Below are positions 41,740 to 49,871 of a stretch of DNA of 64,000 bases, in pieces. A program made the translations under genes and the position numbers. Within the stretch, counting starts at the first letter, position 1. The number at the start of each line of letters is the position of its first letter. The notes beneath the pieces were generated by a model that was not told the DNA's origin, searched no databases, and saw nothing but the letters and a program-made list of their open reading frames with translations. The DNA is from JABWBH01 sp964526695 (GTDB taxonomy: Bacteria > Planctomycetota > Phycisphaerae > UBA1845): the NCBI GenBank assembly GCA_964526695.1, contig CAZGJA010000017.1:129744-193743 (forward strand), read 5' to 3'.

Positions 41740-44700
41740 CTAGCGGCGCTGCGGCGGCTTTTCCGGGAAGAGCGTCTGCCACACGTTCTTCAAGCCGCGC
41801 AGCGGACCCGGGCGCACCTGCGGCTTGCTCACCGGCCCGGTCACCTCCAGCTCCATCAGCTCGCGCGACGCTCCCTCCACCAGCTCCGACAGCACCGGCA
41901 CCCGCGCCCAGTCGTGCGGGCTGACGGCGATCAGCCGCAGGTTCACCGTCTGGTCCGGCAGATAGCACGTCCCCTCGCCCGCCAGCGCGGTGGCCGGGTC
42001 GCGCACGTACAATTCGTGAAACGTCAACTGCTGCCCGCTGATCGAGAAGGTCGCGCGGGCGTCCTGCGAGGCGTTCTCGTCCGACTCGGCGAGGTTGATC
42101 ACCCGCAGAATCGCCAGCATGATCGGCAGATGGTACAGCCGGGCGTCGTGAACGGCGACGCGCCCCTCGCCGCGGCGCGACATCGTGCTGCCGATGCGCC
42201 CCGTGAGCGTCAGCCGGCCGTCGAGGCGCCCCTGGATCGCGCCGGGCTGCGGCGCGCCCGATGCGGCGACGGCGGCGCCCTCCTGCAGGTACGCGCCGAC
42301 ATCCATGTCTGAAAGTGACAGCGACGCCTCGTACTCCGTGCCGCGCGAGCGCGTGGCGATGTTCACCTCGCCGGTCAGCGCGCCGTCGTAGGCCGTTGCC
42401 TCGACGTCCTCGACGGTGAACCGGGACCAGCCCTGCGGCGCGGAGCGCAGCGTCCAGTCGCCGGAGAGGTCGGAGAGTCGCTTGCCCAGCAGCTGCGCGC
42501 GATCCAGCAAGACAAGCCCGTTGAGTGACGTGTAACCGCCGGGGAGGTTGATCTCGCCGGAGAACGTCAGCGTGCCGCTCGCGTTCGCCAGTTCGGCCGC
42601 GCCGGGGAGATTCAGATCGTCGAACACCGCGCGGCCCGTCAGCGACCAGGAGGGCGTCGAGCCGTCGGCGGGGCGGTCCAGCTCGAAGGTGTCCAGGCGC
42701 AGATCGATCGCGCCGGCGGGCTTGAGAGAATGGATCAGCTCACGCTGGCCGGGCGGCAGCATCGCCGTGAGGCGGTCGTCAAAGACCAGTCCGTCGATCG
42801 ACGCTTCCCCAGTGTAGCGAACGGATGAATCCGTCGACGCGCCGCGCTTCGCCGAAACCGCGACCTCGGCGCCGTTCCACGCGCCTTCCAGTCGCAGCGA
42901 CGTCAGTCCCGTCGCATCGAGCGTCAACCATGCGTCGGCGTCTTCCAGCGGCGCGGGCCAGTCCGCGTGCTTGATGCTCGCTCCGGAGAGCCGCACCTCA
43001 TGCTCCTGAATCATGCCGCCGGTGGAATCGCGCGGGTCCACGCTCAGGTGCGAGGTCAGACCGATCGGCCCCTCCACGGTCCAGGAGGCCAGCGCGTCGC
43101 GCACCCGGGCGGGCAGGGCGCGGTGGATATCCTCGCTCATCCGCAGGCCCGCGCATTGCAGCGTCAGGTTCGGCACGCCCGACTCACCTCGGAGGTCATA
43201 CGTCCCGTCAATGCGGAGGAACGCGCCGTTGTGCTCGCCGGCCACACGATCCAGCTCAATGCGGTCCTGATTGAAGCGGATGCGCCCGGTGACCTGATCG
43301 ACGCGCAGGGGCGCTTGACGCGGGCACACGGTCAGCTCGTGCGGGAAAACGTCGATGTCGTAGGCCGTCCCCTGCCCGGAGGGATCGAGGTAAATCGCCG
43401 CCGAAGCGTCAAAGCAGCCCTTCGGTCCCACGTCCACCACGACGTCCCTGACTCGCGCGGGCAGCGCGGCGAACAGGTCCCGGTCCGCGGCCGCGCCGCG
43501 CGCCTCGACGTGAATGTCCAAGTCGGTGACCGCGCGATCCTTGTACTCGACGGCGCCATTGATCATCAGCGTCGCCTCGCCGTGGCGCCCGACGAGGTTT
43601 TCGACCTCGAAGCCGTGATCCGTCACCGTCACCTCGCCGCCAAGCGCTTCGATGCGATAGGGGAAGGCCTTGTAGGTCAGGGCGGCGTCGTGCAATCGTG
43701 CCTCGATGCGGTTCGACCAGTCGTTGGCGCGCTGCTGCCCTTCGCCCGGTCGCTCGATGCTGACGCGCAGGTCGGCGCGGCCTGCGGGCGCGAAATGGTC
43801 CCACACGCTGCGGAAGCCCTCGGGCAGCGCGGCGTGCAGGTCTTCGTCGAGGGCGATGTTCTTCCCCTCGACGGAGACGCGCGTCGCCGACGGACCCGCG
43901 AGGTCCGCGGTCCATGCGTTGAGCGTGATCGTGCCGTCGCCGTGGCGTCCGCTCAGATCCTGCACGAACACGCCCAGCGGCGTTACTTCCACAACGCCCG
44001 TGACGTGCTCGCCCCGGTAAGGAAAGCGATCGTAGGCGGCGTCGCAGTCCAGCGCCGTGACCTTGACGTGCGGCGATTCGATGGGCGACTGCCGTCCGGC
44101 GGCTTTCGTCAGGAGGAACTCGGCGTTGACGCTTCCTTGGGGCGAGTAGCGGCGCCAGAACTTCTCCATCGCCGGGATGGCGGCGATAAACAGCGCCTCG
44201 CCTTGGGCCGCACCGTCGCTGCGCGGGAGCTGCAACTCGCGCACGTCGCCGCGCACCGCAACCGAAGCGGCAAACGGATCGAAGCGGTGGGCGGGATCTT
44301 CCAGCGCCGTGACCACCAGCGCGCATTCCGCGCCGTGGAAACCGGCCGAAAGACGCGCGTCGATTCGCCCCGGGGCAAGGGAGGCCTCGCCGTTCAGCCG
44401 GTCGAATCGCACGTAGCGCGCGCCGGGCGGCAGCGCGGCGTCCTCGCCCGTGGGGATGGAGATCGAATCCAGCTCGACGTGCGCCGCGCCCTCGACGCTC
44501 AGCAGCCCCGCCTCGCTCCACGTTAACGCCATGTCGCACAGCCTCACGCGACCAGCCATGCCGAGCTGGTGACAAAGCTGTGTCACTTTCTCCGGCAGCG
44601 CCCCGCGCACGTCCAGCTCGTCCACCGTCGCCGCCAGGCAGTCGATCGACAGCCACGGCGTCCCGCCGCGAACTTCGACCAGCCGTCCCGTGCCGATGTC

Positions 44701-45537
44701 GATGCGCAGCGAGCCTTCCGCGTCGCCACGATCCGCCGACTCGGCGAGGCGCCAGTGCAAGGCGTACTGCGTCGCGTCTCCGTCCAGCATCGCGCCGTCG
44801 ATGTCGAGAACCAGCGCCTGCTCGCAGGAGGAGTCGGCCGCATCCGCGGCGGCCAGCGTCACGCCCGCGCGCTCGACGTGAATGGCGGGCCATTCGGTGG
44901 GCGGCGCGGCGCCGCCGCGCTGATGCTTCAGGAAGGCAAGCCACGCCTGGATCGATCGCGCGCACTCGGCGTCCAGCCGGATGCGCGGCTCCACCAGGCG
45001 AACGTCCGTCACCTTGAACTCCCGGTTCAGCAGGGCGCGGGGATCGAGCGCCACCTCCGCCCGCGAGAACGTCAGAACGTCCGCAGCCTCCCTCGCTCCG
45101 TCGCCAGTGAGCATCGAGGGCGCGGCCGAGGAATCGCGCATTGGCGAGAACGACAGGTCGCTCAGCTCGATGCGCCCGGGCCAGGCAAGTCCGGCGCGGC
45201 CGATCCGCACATCCGCGCCAAGCTGCTCGCGCAGCACGGTGCGTACGTGTTCCGCGACGCGCTGCGGATCGGCGAAGTACCAGTAGGCGATCGGCGCCCC
45301 CACTCCGAGCAGCACGACCGTCAGGAATCCAAGCAGAAGAAGGCGTCGCAGCCAGCGGCGCGGTCGGCGATCGCGCGATGGAGATGCCGGGCCTTTCGGT
45401 GACCTGCCGCTGGTGGGGCAGGTCTCCGACCTGTCGCTGGTGGGGCAGGTCTCTGACCTGCCACCGGTCAGGCAGCTCTCCGAGCTGCCGTCGCCGCCCT
45501 TCGCGTCCGCCGACTGCGTTTCCACCGAATCCCCCAA
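41740..45537 (-). CDS. giant AsmA/TamB-like envelope protein
   Basis: 1265 residues. A short cytoplasmic N-terminus contains a triple RSETCPTS-like repeat, then a membrane anchor (LRRLLLLGFLTVVLLGVGAP). A long beta-rich periplasmic region follows with AsmA-like repeats (VRIGRAGLAWPGRIELSDLS; HVTGVVEVTPLGVFVQDLSG; YRIEALGGEVTVTDHGFEVE; GRIRFNQDRIELDRV). The C-terminal AsmA-type domain is QGRLDGRLTLTGRIGSTMSR, GEGRVAVHDARLYHLPIMLA, TFSISGQQLTFHELYVRDPA. Related proteins form lipid-transport bridges between membranes; that is inferred for this one. One base separates it from the stop of the GT39 gene, so the two are co-transcribed. Confidence 0.82.
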   Translation of the reverse strand: MGDSVETQSADAKGGDGSSESCLTGGRSETCPTSDRSETCPTSGRSPKGPASPSRDRRPRRWLRRLLLLGFLTVVLLGVGAPIAYWYFADPQRVAEHVRTVLREQLGADVRIGRAGLAWPGRIELSDLSFSPMRDSSAAPSMLTGDGAREAADVLTFSRAEVALDPRALLNREFKVTDVRLVEPRIRLDAECARSIQAWLAFLKHQRGGAAPPTEWPAIHVERAGVTLAAADAADSSCEQALVLDIDGAMLDGDATQYALHWRLAESADRGDAEGSLRIDIGTGRLVEVRGGTPWLSIDCLAATVDELDVRGALPEKVTQLCHQLGMAGRVRLCDMALTWSEAGLLSVEGAAHVELDSISIPTGEDAALPPGARYVRFDRLNGEASLAPGRIDARLSAGFHGAECALVVTALEDPAHRFDPFAASVAVRGDVRELQLPRSDGAAQGEALFIAAIPAMEKFWRRYSPQGSVNAEFLLTKAAGRQSPIESPHVKVTALDCDAAYDRFPYRGEHVTGVVEVTPLGVFVQDLSGRHGDGTITLNAWTADLAGPSATRVSVEGKNIALDEDLHAALPEGFRSVWDHFAPAGRADLRVSIERPGEGQQRANDWSNRIEARLHDAALTYKAFPYRIEALGGEVTVTDHGFEVENLVGRHGEATLMINGAVEYKDRAVTDLDIHVEARGAAADRDLFAALPARVRDVVVDVGPKGCFDASAAIYLDPSGQGTAYDIDVFPHELTVCPRQAPLRVDQVTGRIRFNQDRIELDRVAGEHNGAFLRIDGTYDLRGESGVPNLTLQCAGLRMSEDIHRALPARVRDALASWTVEGPIGLTSHLSVDPRDSTGGMIQEHEVRLSGASIKHADWPAPLEDADAWLTLDATGLTSLRLEGAWNGAEVAVSAKRGASTDSSVRYTGEASIDGLVFDDRLTAMLPPGQRELIHSLKPAGAIDLRLDTFELDRPADGSTPSWSLTGRAVFDDLNLPGAAELANASGTLTFSGEINLPGGYTSLNGLVLLDRAQLLGKRLSDLSGDWTLRSAPQGWSRFTVEDVEATAYDGALTGEVNIATRSRGTEYEASLSLSDMDVGAYLQEGAAVAASGAPQPGAIQGRLDGRLTLTGRIGSTMSRRGEGRVAVHDARLYHLPIMLAILRVINLAESDENASQDARATFSISGQQLTFHELYVRDPATALAGEGTCYLPDQTVNLRLIAVSPHDWARVPVLSELVEGASRELMELEVTGPVSKPQVRPGPLRGLKNVWQTLFPEKPPQRR

Positions 45538-45538
45538 A

Positions 45539-46855
45539 TCACGTCCTTTCGATGCGCCGCCGGGCGACCCCGTCCGCCAACCGCACGATCACCGCCGCCG
45601 CCAGCACTTCCAGCATCGGCATGGCCGGCAGGCGATACCGCACGCTCCCGACCAGCACCGCGTGCAGGATCGTGACGACGACCGCCGGCAGGATCAGCAG
45701 CGCCGCGCGCCACCGATCATCCCCGGGCATTGGCGCAAGCGCTTCCCCGGCCGGGCGAGTTGGGGCGGATCGCCGCAAAACATGATACACGCCCAGCAGC
45801 GCCAGTGCATACACGGGGATCGTCCACATCGCTGAAACGGCCATCAGAGCCGTTGAGCGCCCTTCCTCCAGGTTTGGAATCACGTTCCACGTCCGCTTCA
45901 GCTTGACACCCGCCAGCCGCGCGACTTGTGCAAAGTCGTCGCGGATGGACTGCCACGACGCCCGGCGGAACCACGCATCCCAGCCGACTTCATCGCCGCG
46001 ATCGACGAAGTCCTTGACGGCGGGCATGGCCTTGATGTCGCCGAGGTCGCTGCGCCCGGTCGCTTGCGGATGCACGCCGTCGTACAGCGTGATGCCGCCG
46101 CGCGTGGTGAGGAAGACCCAGGAGTCGAGCTGACGGTGATTGCGCCACGCCCAGGGCAGCAGCAGGAGGAAGACGACGCCCGTGGCGGTTAGGACCATCA
46201 CGCAGGTACGCGGCTTGAACCGGTCGCGGATCAGGACCAACGCCGCAAGCGCGATGGCCAGCGCCGCGCCGGCCTCTCGAAGGTAGATGCAGGCAGCGGC
46301 GCTCAGCCCGCAGACGGCGCCTCGAAGAATCGCGCTCGGTCCGGTCCTCAAGCAGGATTCGCCCGTGCCGCATCCCAACCACCACAGGCTGGAGATCGCC
46401 AGGAGGAACGGCGTCTCGGTGAGGATCAGCGAAGAGAAGTACACAAGGTACGGATCCGCGGCGACCAGCAGTCCGGCGACCAGGCCGACGCGCGCGTCAA
46501 AGCAACGTGCGCTCAACAGCGCCGTCGCCGCCGCTGCGGCCGCGCCCAGCACGCACAGCAGCAGCCTCGCCCAGACCACGCCATGCGGAAGTTGCGTCAG
46601 CGGCGCGAGCAGAGCGGGAAACAGCGGCATGCGCCCGGCCCGGAAGCCCAGCTCGTCGCGCAACCCCCCCCCCTCCGCCAGCGACCGCGCCATGCCCCAG
46701 TACTGCTGCTCATCCGGCAACATGCCGCGGAACTGCTGCTCGTCCGGCAGCACCGTCGCGTCTCCGCCGCCACCCCGAAGCGTCAGCACCGCCCACGCGC
46801 CGCATCGCAGCGTGAGCGCGACCGCGAAGACCAGGATGAGTCGGCGCGTGGACAA
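45539..46855 (-). CDS. GT39/ArnT-like membrane glycosyltransferase with duplicated DE motif
   Basis: 438 residues with about ten membrane segments. The first periplasmic loop has the GT-C acidic motif twice in tandem: VLPDEQQFRGM then LPDEQQYWGMARSLAEG, followed by FRAGRMPLFPALLAPLTQLP. Further family features: YFSSLILTETPFLLAISSLW, YLREAGAALAIALAALVLI, LPWAWRNHRQLDSWVFLTTR, VRYRLPAMPMLEVLAAAVIV. It transfers a sugar from polyprenyl phosphate to an envelope acceptor (family knowledge). The 30-bp duplication (46691-46750) is unusual; the second copy is the more canonical. Confidence 0.83.
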   Translation of the reverse strand: MSTRRLILVFAVALTLRCGAWAVLTLRGGGGDATVLPDEQQFRGMLPDEQQYWGMARSLAEGGGLRDELGFRAGRMPLFPALLAPLTQLPHGVVWARLLLCVLGAAAAAATALLSARCFDARVGLVAGLLVAADPYLVYFSSLILTETPFLLAISSLWWLGCGTGESCLRTGPSAILRGAVCGLSAAACIYLREAGAALAIALAALVLIRDRFKPRTCVMVLTATGVVFLLLLPWAWRNHRQLDSWVFLTTRGGITLYDGVHPQATGRSDLGDIKAMPAVKDFVDRGDEVGWDAWFRRASWQSIRDDFAQVARLAGVKLKRTWNVIPNLEEGRSTALMAVSAMWTIPVYALALLGVYHVLRRSAPTRPAGEALAPMPGDDRWRAALLILPAVVVTILHAVLVGSVRYRLPAMPMLEVLAAAVIVRLADGVARRRIERT

Positions 46856-47052
46856 CAGGGATACGCCTCACAAATGCCGCAACGGATGCACATCAGAGCC
46901 GCGCCCGTAAGGAAGCGGTTGTTCCGCGCACTCATTCGTCCGCCCACGTGCGCATCGGCTCATGTACGCGTGCGCTCATACCCACGTCGGCTCAAGTACC
47001 CGTTCGCTCGCATGCGCCTGCGCTCCCTTACGGTCGCGGCTCTCATAAGGCG
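46856..47052. repeat. intergenic spacer with CTCCCTTACGGTCGCGGCTCT-type repeats
   Basis: 46891-46915 (AGCCGCGCCCGTAAGGAAGC) and 47020-47044 (CTCCCTTACGGTCGCGGCTC) are inverted relative to each other and flank GCTCAnGTACGCGnGCTC-like short repeats. No gene. Confidence 0.6.
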
Positions 47053-48720
47053 CTACGGCTTGACCACCGGCCTCTTCTTGTTCCACCGCTGGCGCAGCCG
47101 CACGGAATCGATGCCCAGCCGCCGCCCGGTGGACAACTCGCTTCGTCCCACGCATTCCAGCCGGATCGTGTGCAGCCCCGCCGCCAGCGCGTGGTCGCCG
47201 AGGCTGTGGTCGTGCACCTCGATGTTCTTGCTGTGCAGATCGAGCGAGGGTATCGCCTCCCGTCCGTCCAGCAACACGCGGAACCGCCCATAATCATAGG
47301 AGTGCGTCGTGCGCAGAATCACACGGCGGTATTCGACCTCCGCGACGTTGAGGTCGAATTCCAGGAAAACGCCGCCGCCAGCCGTCTCGCCGCCGCTACC
47401 CGCCGCGCCGCTGCCGGCCGTCGCACCGCCGCCACCCGGCGCGATCGCCCCGCCCCCGACGTTCGCCTCGGTCTGCTCGGCGGGCATGAAGAACAACTGC
47501 CCTTCGCCAGTCCACTCGTAGCCCTTTTGCAGAACGACATCGCCCGCCGAATGCCGCGCCGACTGGATCACGTCTTTCCCCTCGATGATCACATCAAGAT
47601 TGGGGAATGCGCGCTCGCCCGCGTTCGGCAGCGTGGTGAACCGCTTCGGCTGCCCCATTTGATACCAGAACGCCACCGTCGCCAGGTCATCCTCGCGCTC
47701 GACGAAGCCTTCCACCTTGCCCGTCTCCGTCTCATCCGCCGAGAGCCAGCCCCAGTGCTCGATCTCCACGCGGCAGGATTTCTCGAAACGCACGGGATCC
47801 GCAAGCTGCCACCGGTAGGCACACACGCGCGTGCCCACGTCGCCCCAGTCGCCGTCGAGGAACGGCACGCCGAAGTGCGGAAAGCTGCACTCCTCCAGAC
47901 CCCAGGCCGACAGCATGAAATCCTCCGTGCCCGTGCCCCAGACGGACGGCCTGTCCTCCCCGTCGATGGTGAACTTCTCATCGCCCTCGCCGAACCATTC
48001 CGGGCTGCGGCTGCGCGCGGAGAGCACCGTGCCGACGTAATGCCCCGACCCTGCAATGTCGGCGATGAGATAATCCGCGCCGAGCTGCTCGGGGAACTCC
48101 TGCCGGTACTGCGCGCAGAAGACCATCGTGCCCGGCGGCAGCGTCTCCTGCGTGTAGTCGATCTGGTAGTACAAGGCGCTAAGGCGCTTCGTGCTCTCGT
48201 TGGTGATCGTAACCTTGGCGCTCTTGAAGAACGGCATGGGCCAGTAGCAGTTGTACGCGTCCCCGCCCTGCACCTGCACCGGAACGGAGTTCACCTCCGC
48301 GCGCACGCCGAACCCGGCCGCGAAGAAGTCGCCCAGCGGCGCCTCCACGGCCGGCTGCTCCGCGCCGTCCCAGTGCATCCGCAGCACGATTTCCGACGGG
48401 TTGGCCGAGCCTTCGACGGACAGCCAGTTCGGCGCGGCCTCGGAGAACGTCAGCCAGATGTGTCGGATGACGCCCGGTCCGGTCAGGTCGGCGAGCACGC
48501 GCGTCTCGCCGGGGGCGATCCAGAGGTTGTCGCGGTTGCTCAGCGGACTCTCAGCGGCGGAGGACACGCGGCGCGAGCGCCCCGGCTGGAAGCGCATGAG
48601 GTGGTCCAGATCGCCTCCGCCCGGAGGACAAATGGGCGTGATGTGAATCGGTCCCGCGCATCCGCAGCACACCAGCCAGGAAACCACGGGCCATGCTCGA
48701 ACGATGGAGTGTGCTTTCAT
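47053..48720 (-). CDS. GH172-type (DUF2961) secreted protein
   Basis: 555 residues. Putative lipoprotein signal (VVSWLVCCGCAGP). Family motifs: GPGVIRHIWLTFSE, VLRMHWDGAEQPAVEAPLGD, FFAAGFG, YNCYWPMPFFKSAKVTITNE, YYQIDYTQETLPPGTMVFCA, GSGHYVGTVLSARSR, WFGEGDEKFTIDGEDRPSVW, GTGTEDFMLSAWGLEE, VCAYRWQLADPVRFEKSCRV. DUF2961 is now GH172, which includes arabinofuranosidase and fructanase-type enzymes acting as multimers. The DGD.P.. and GTGTEDF motifs are intact. A Gly/Ala-rich spacer (about 425-455) leads to a C-terminal beta domain that probably binds carbohydrate. Confidence 0.86.
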   Translation of the reverse strand: MKAHSIVRAWPVVSWLVCCGCAGPIHITPICPPGGGDLDHLMRFQPGRSRRVSSAAESPLSNRDNLWIAPGETRVLADLTGPGVIRHIWLTFSEAAPNWLSVEGSANPSEIVLRMHWDGAEQPAVEAPLGDFFAAGFGVRAEVNSVPVQVQGGDAYNCYWPMPFFKSAKVTITNESTKRLSALYYQIDYTQETLPPGTMVFCAQYRQEFPEQLGADYLIADIAGSGHYVGTVLSARSRSPEWFGEGDEKFTIDGEDRPSVWGTGTEDFMLSAWGLEECSFPHFGVPFLDGDWGDVGTRVCAYRWQLADPVRFEKSCRVEIEHWGWLSADETETGKVEGFVEREDDLATVAFWYQMGQPKRFTTLPNAGERAFPNLDVIIEGKDVIQSARHSAGDVVLQKGYEWTGEGQLFFMPAEQTEANVGGGAIAPGGGGATAGSGAAGSGGETAGGGVFLEFDLNVAEVEYRRVILRTTHSYDYGRFRVLLDGREAIPSLDLHSKNIEVHDHSLGDHALAAGLHTIRLECVGRSELSTGRRLGIDSVRLRQRWNKKRPVVKP

Positions 48721-48859
48721 ATCGGTGCCCCTGAACCCGAGCCGTGAACATGAGCCTTGAATATGCGCCTTGAATATGTGTCATCGAACCAGCGCCGCTC
48801 AACGGGCGCGCTCGAAGGGTGTCAAGGGTAACCCATTGCTTCCCGCACTGTAAGGTCGA

Positions 48860-49035
48860 GGGGTCGCCACGGCGGGGACGACAGCGTAGCCGCGTCCCAC
48901 TTCGACAAGGGCAGCGAGGGTGGCAAGCGTTGCAAGGGCGGTGAAGGCGGCGAGGGTTGCAAGGGCGGTGAAGGTGGCGAGGGTGGCACGGTCTGGCGAG
49001 GGTGGCACGGTCTGGCGTACTCGCCAGGCCGTGGC
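48860..49035. repeat. minisatellite and GTGGCACGGTCTGGCG palindrome
   Basis: 48900-49000 is a degenerate tandem of (GA)GGGTGGCAAGCGTTGCAAG- and GGGCGGTGAAGGTGGCGA-like units. It ends in two partial and one complete GTGGCACGGTCTGGCGTACT-CGCCAGGCCGTGGC palindrome (49001-49035). The stretch 48721-49118 contains no gene. Confidence 0.7.
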
Positions 49036-49118
49036 GGCGTAGAAACGAACATCGCATCGCCAGCCCCACGGGTCCACGGGTGCGGACCTGTGCCGTTCAA
49101 TCTGGCGCCCGCGTCCCG

Positions 49119-49694
49119 TCACCCCCCGCCCCCCGCTTGCGCGGGGGGTTCGAAGGCAAGCGACTCACCGCCTTGCGTCCGTCCGCCGCCGCGAGCCGCG
49201 TCGCAGGAGGCCGCGAAGTCCGCGATCTGCGCTTTCCAAAGAAAGAAGCGGTTCAGATGGATCCGCACCCCATTGCGCAGCACCAATGCCACGAACGGCG
49301 GATCGGACTGAAACCTGCGCGAGCGGATCTCAACGTCCGCGACTTCCGACCACGTGACCCACAGATTGCTCTTGTGGTCGCGCACCAGCACGCCATCCGC
49401 ACATACCACAAGTTTGATTCCCCGCCGGCAATTCAACGCCATCTTGATCACCGCCGTGACCAGCCAGGCGAGCACTGCAATGGAGATCGTCACGTTGACG
49501 CTCCTGTACGGCGTCAGACCCCTGAAAACATGGGAGAAGAGGCAGTAACCCAGCAACCCGGCCGAAACGATCGGCATCCACGGCTCGCTCGGTTTCCACA
49601 CGCGCGTCAGCGCCCCAAACGACATCCCGCATTCAGGGCAGCGATGCGACGCCGGCAACCCGGTCAGGTCGTAATTGCAGCGATGACAGTTCAT
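49119..49694 (-). CDS. small membrane protein with N-terminal zinc ribbon
   Basis: 191 residues. MNCHRCNYDLTGLPASHRCP with CPECG is a CxxC...CxxC zinc ribbon common at the start of planctomycete membrane proteins. Two hydrophobic segments (MPIVSAGLLGYCLFSHVF, VTISIAVLAWLVTAVIKMAL) are followed by a PH-like beta segment (IKLVVCADGVLVRDHKSNLW, VTWSEVADVEIRSRRF) and a Gly-rich tail. Function unknown. The initiation region is duplicated (49691-49726), creating an 8-codon upstream frame. Confidence 0.75.
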   Translation of the reverse strand: MNCHRCNYDLTGLPASHRCPECGMSFGALTRVWKPSEPWMPIVSAGLLGYCLFSHVFRGLTPYRSVNVTISIAVLAWLVTAVIKMALNCRRGIKLVVCADGVLVRDHKSNLWVTWSEVADVEIRSRRFQSDPPFVALVLRNGVRIHLNRFFLWKAQIADFAASCDAARGGGRTQGGESLAFEPPAQAGGGG

Positions 49695-49726
49695 GCGGGA
49701 TAAAGATGACAGTTCATGCGGGATAA
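49691..49726 (-). repeat. 23-bp tandem duplication of the initiation region with upstream mini-ORF
   Basis: GATGACAGTTCATGCGGGAT is repeated with period 23 (starting 49682 and 49705), so the minus strand has two ATGAACTGTCATC starts. The upstream copy encodes MNCHLYPA and stops at 49691-49693, overlapping the true ATG (49692-49694) as ATGA. Confidence 0.7.
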
Positions 49727-49871
49727 ACCTGAGGGTCGTTGTCGCATGCCGTCACGGCCGATGTTGCGAGTCCAACCCCCTCCTGCCGAGTCGCGCCCGT
49801 AAGAGCGCGGCCGGGGTATCGCCGCGCGGCGGCCTCGTTGCTTTCGCGCGACGGTGAGCGTTGTGGCCGCG

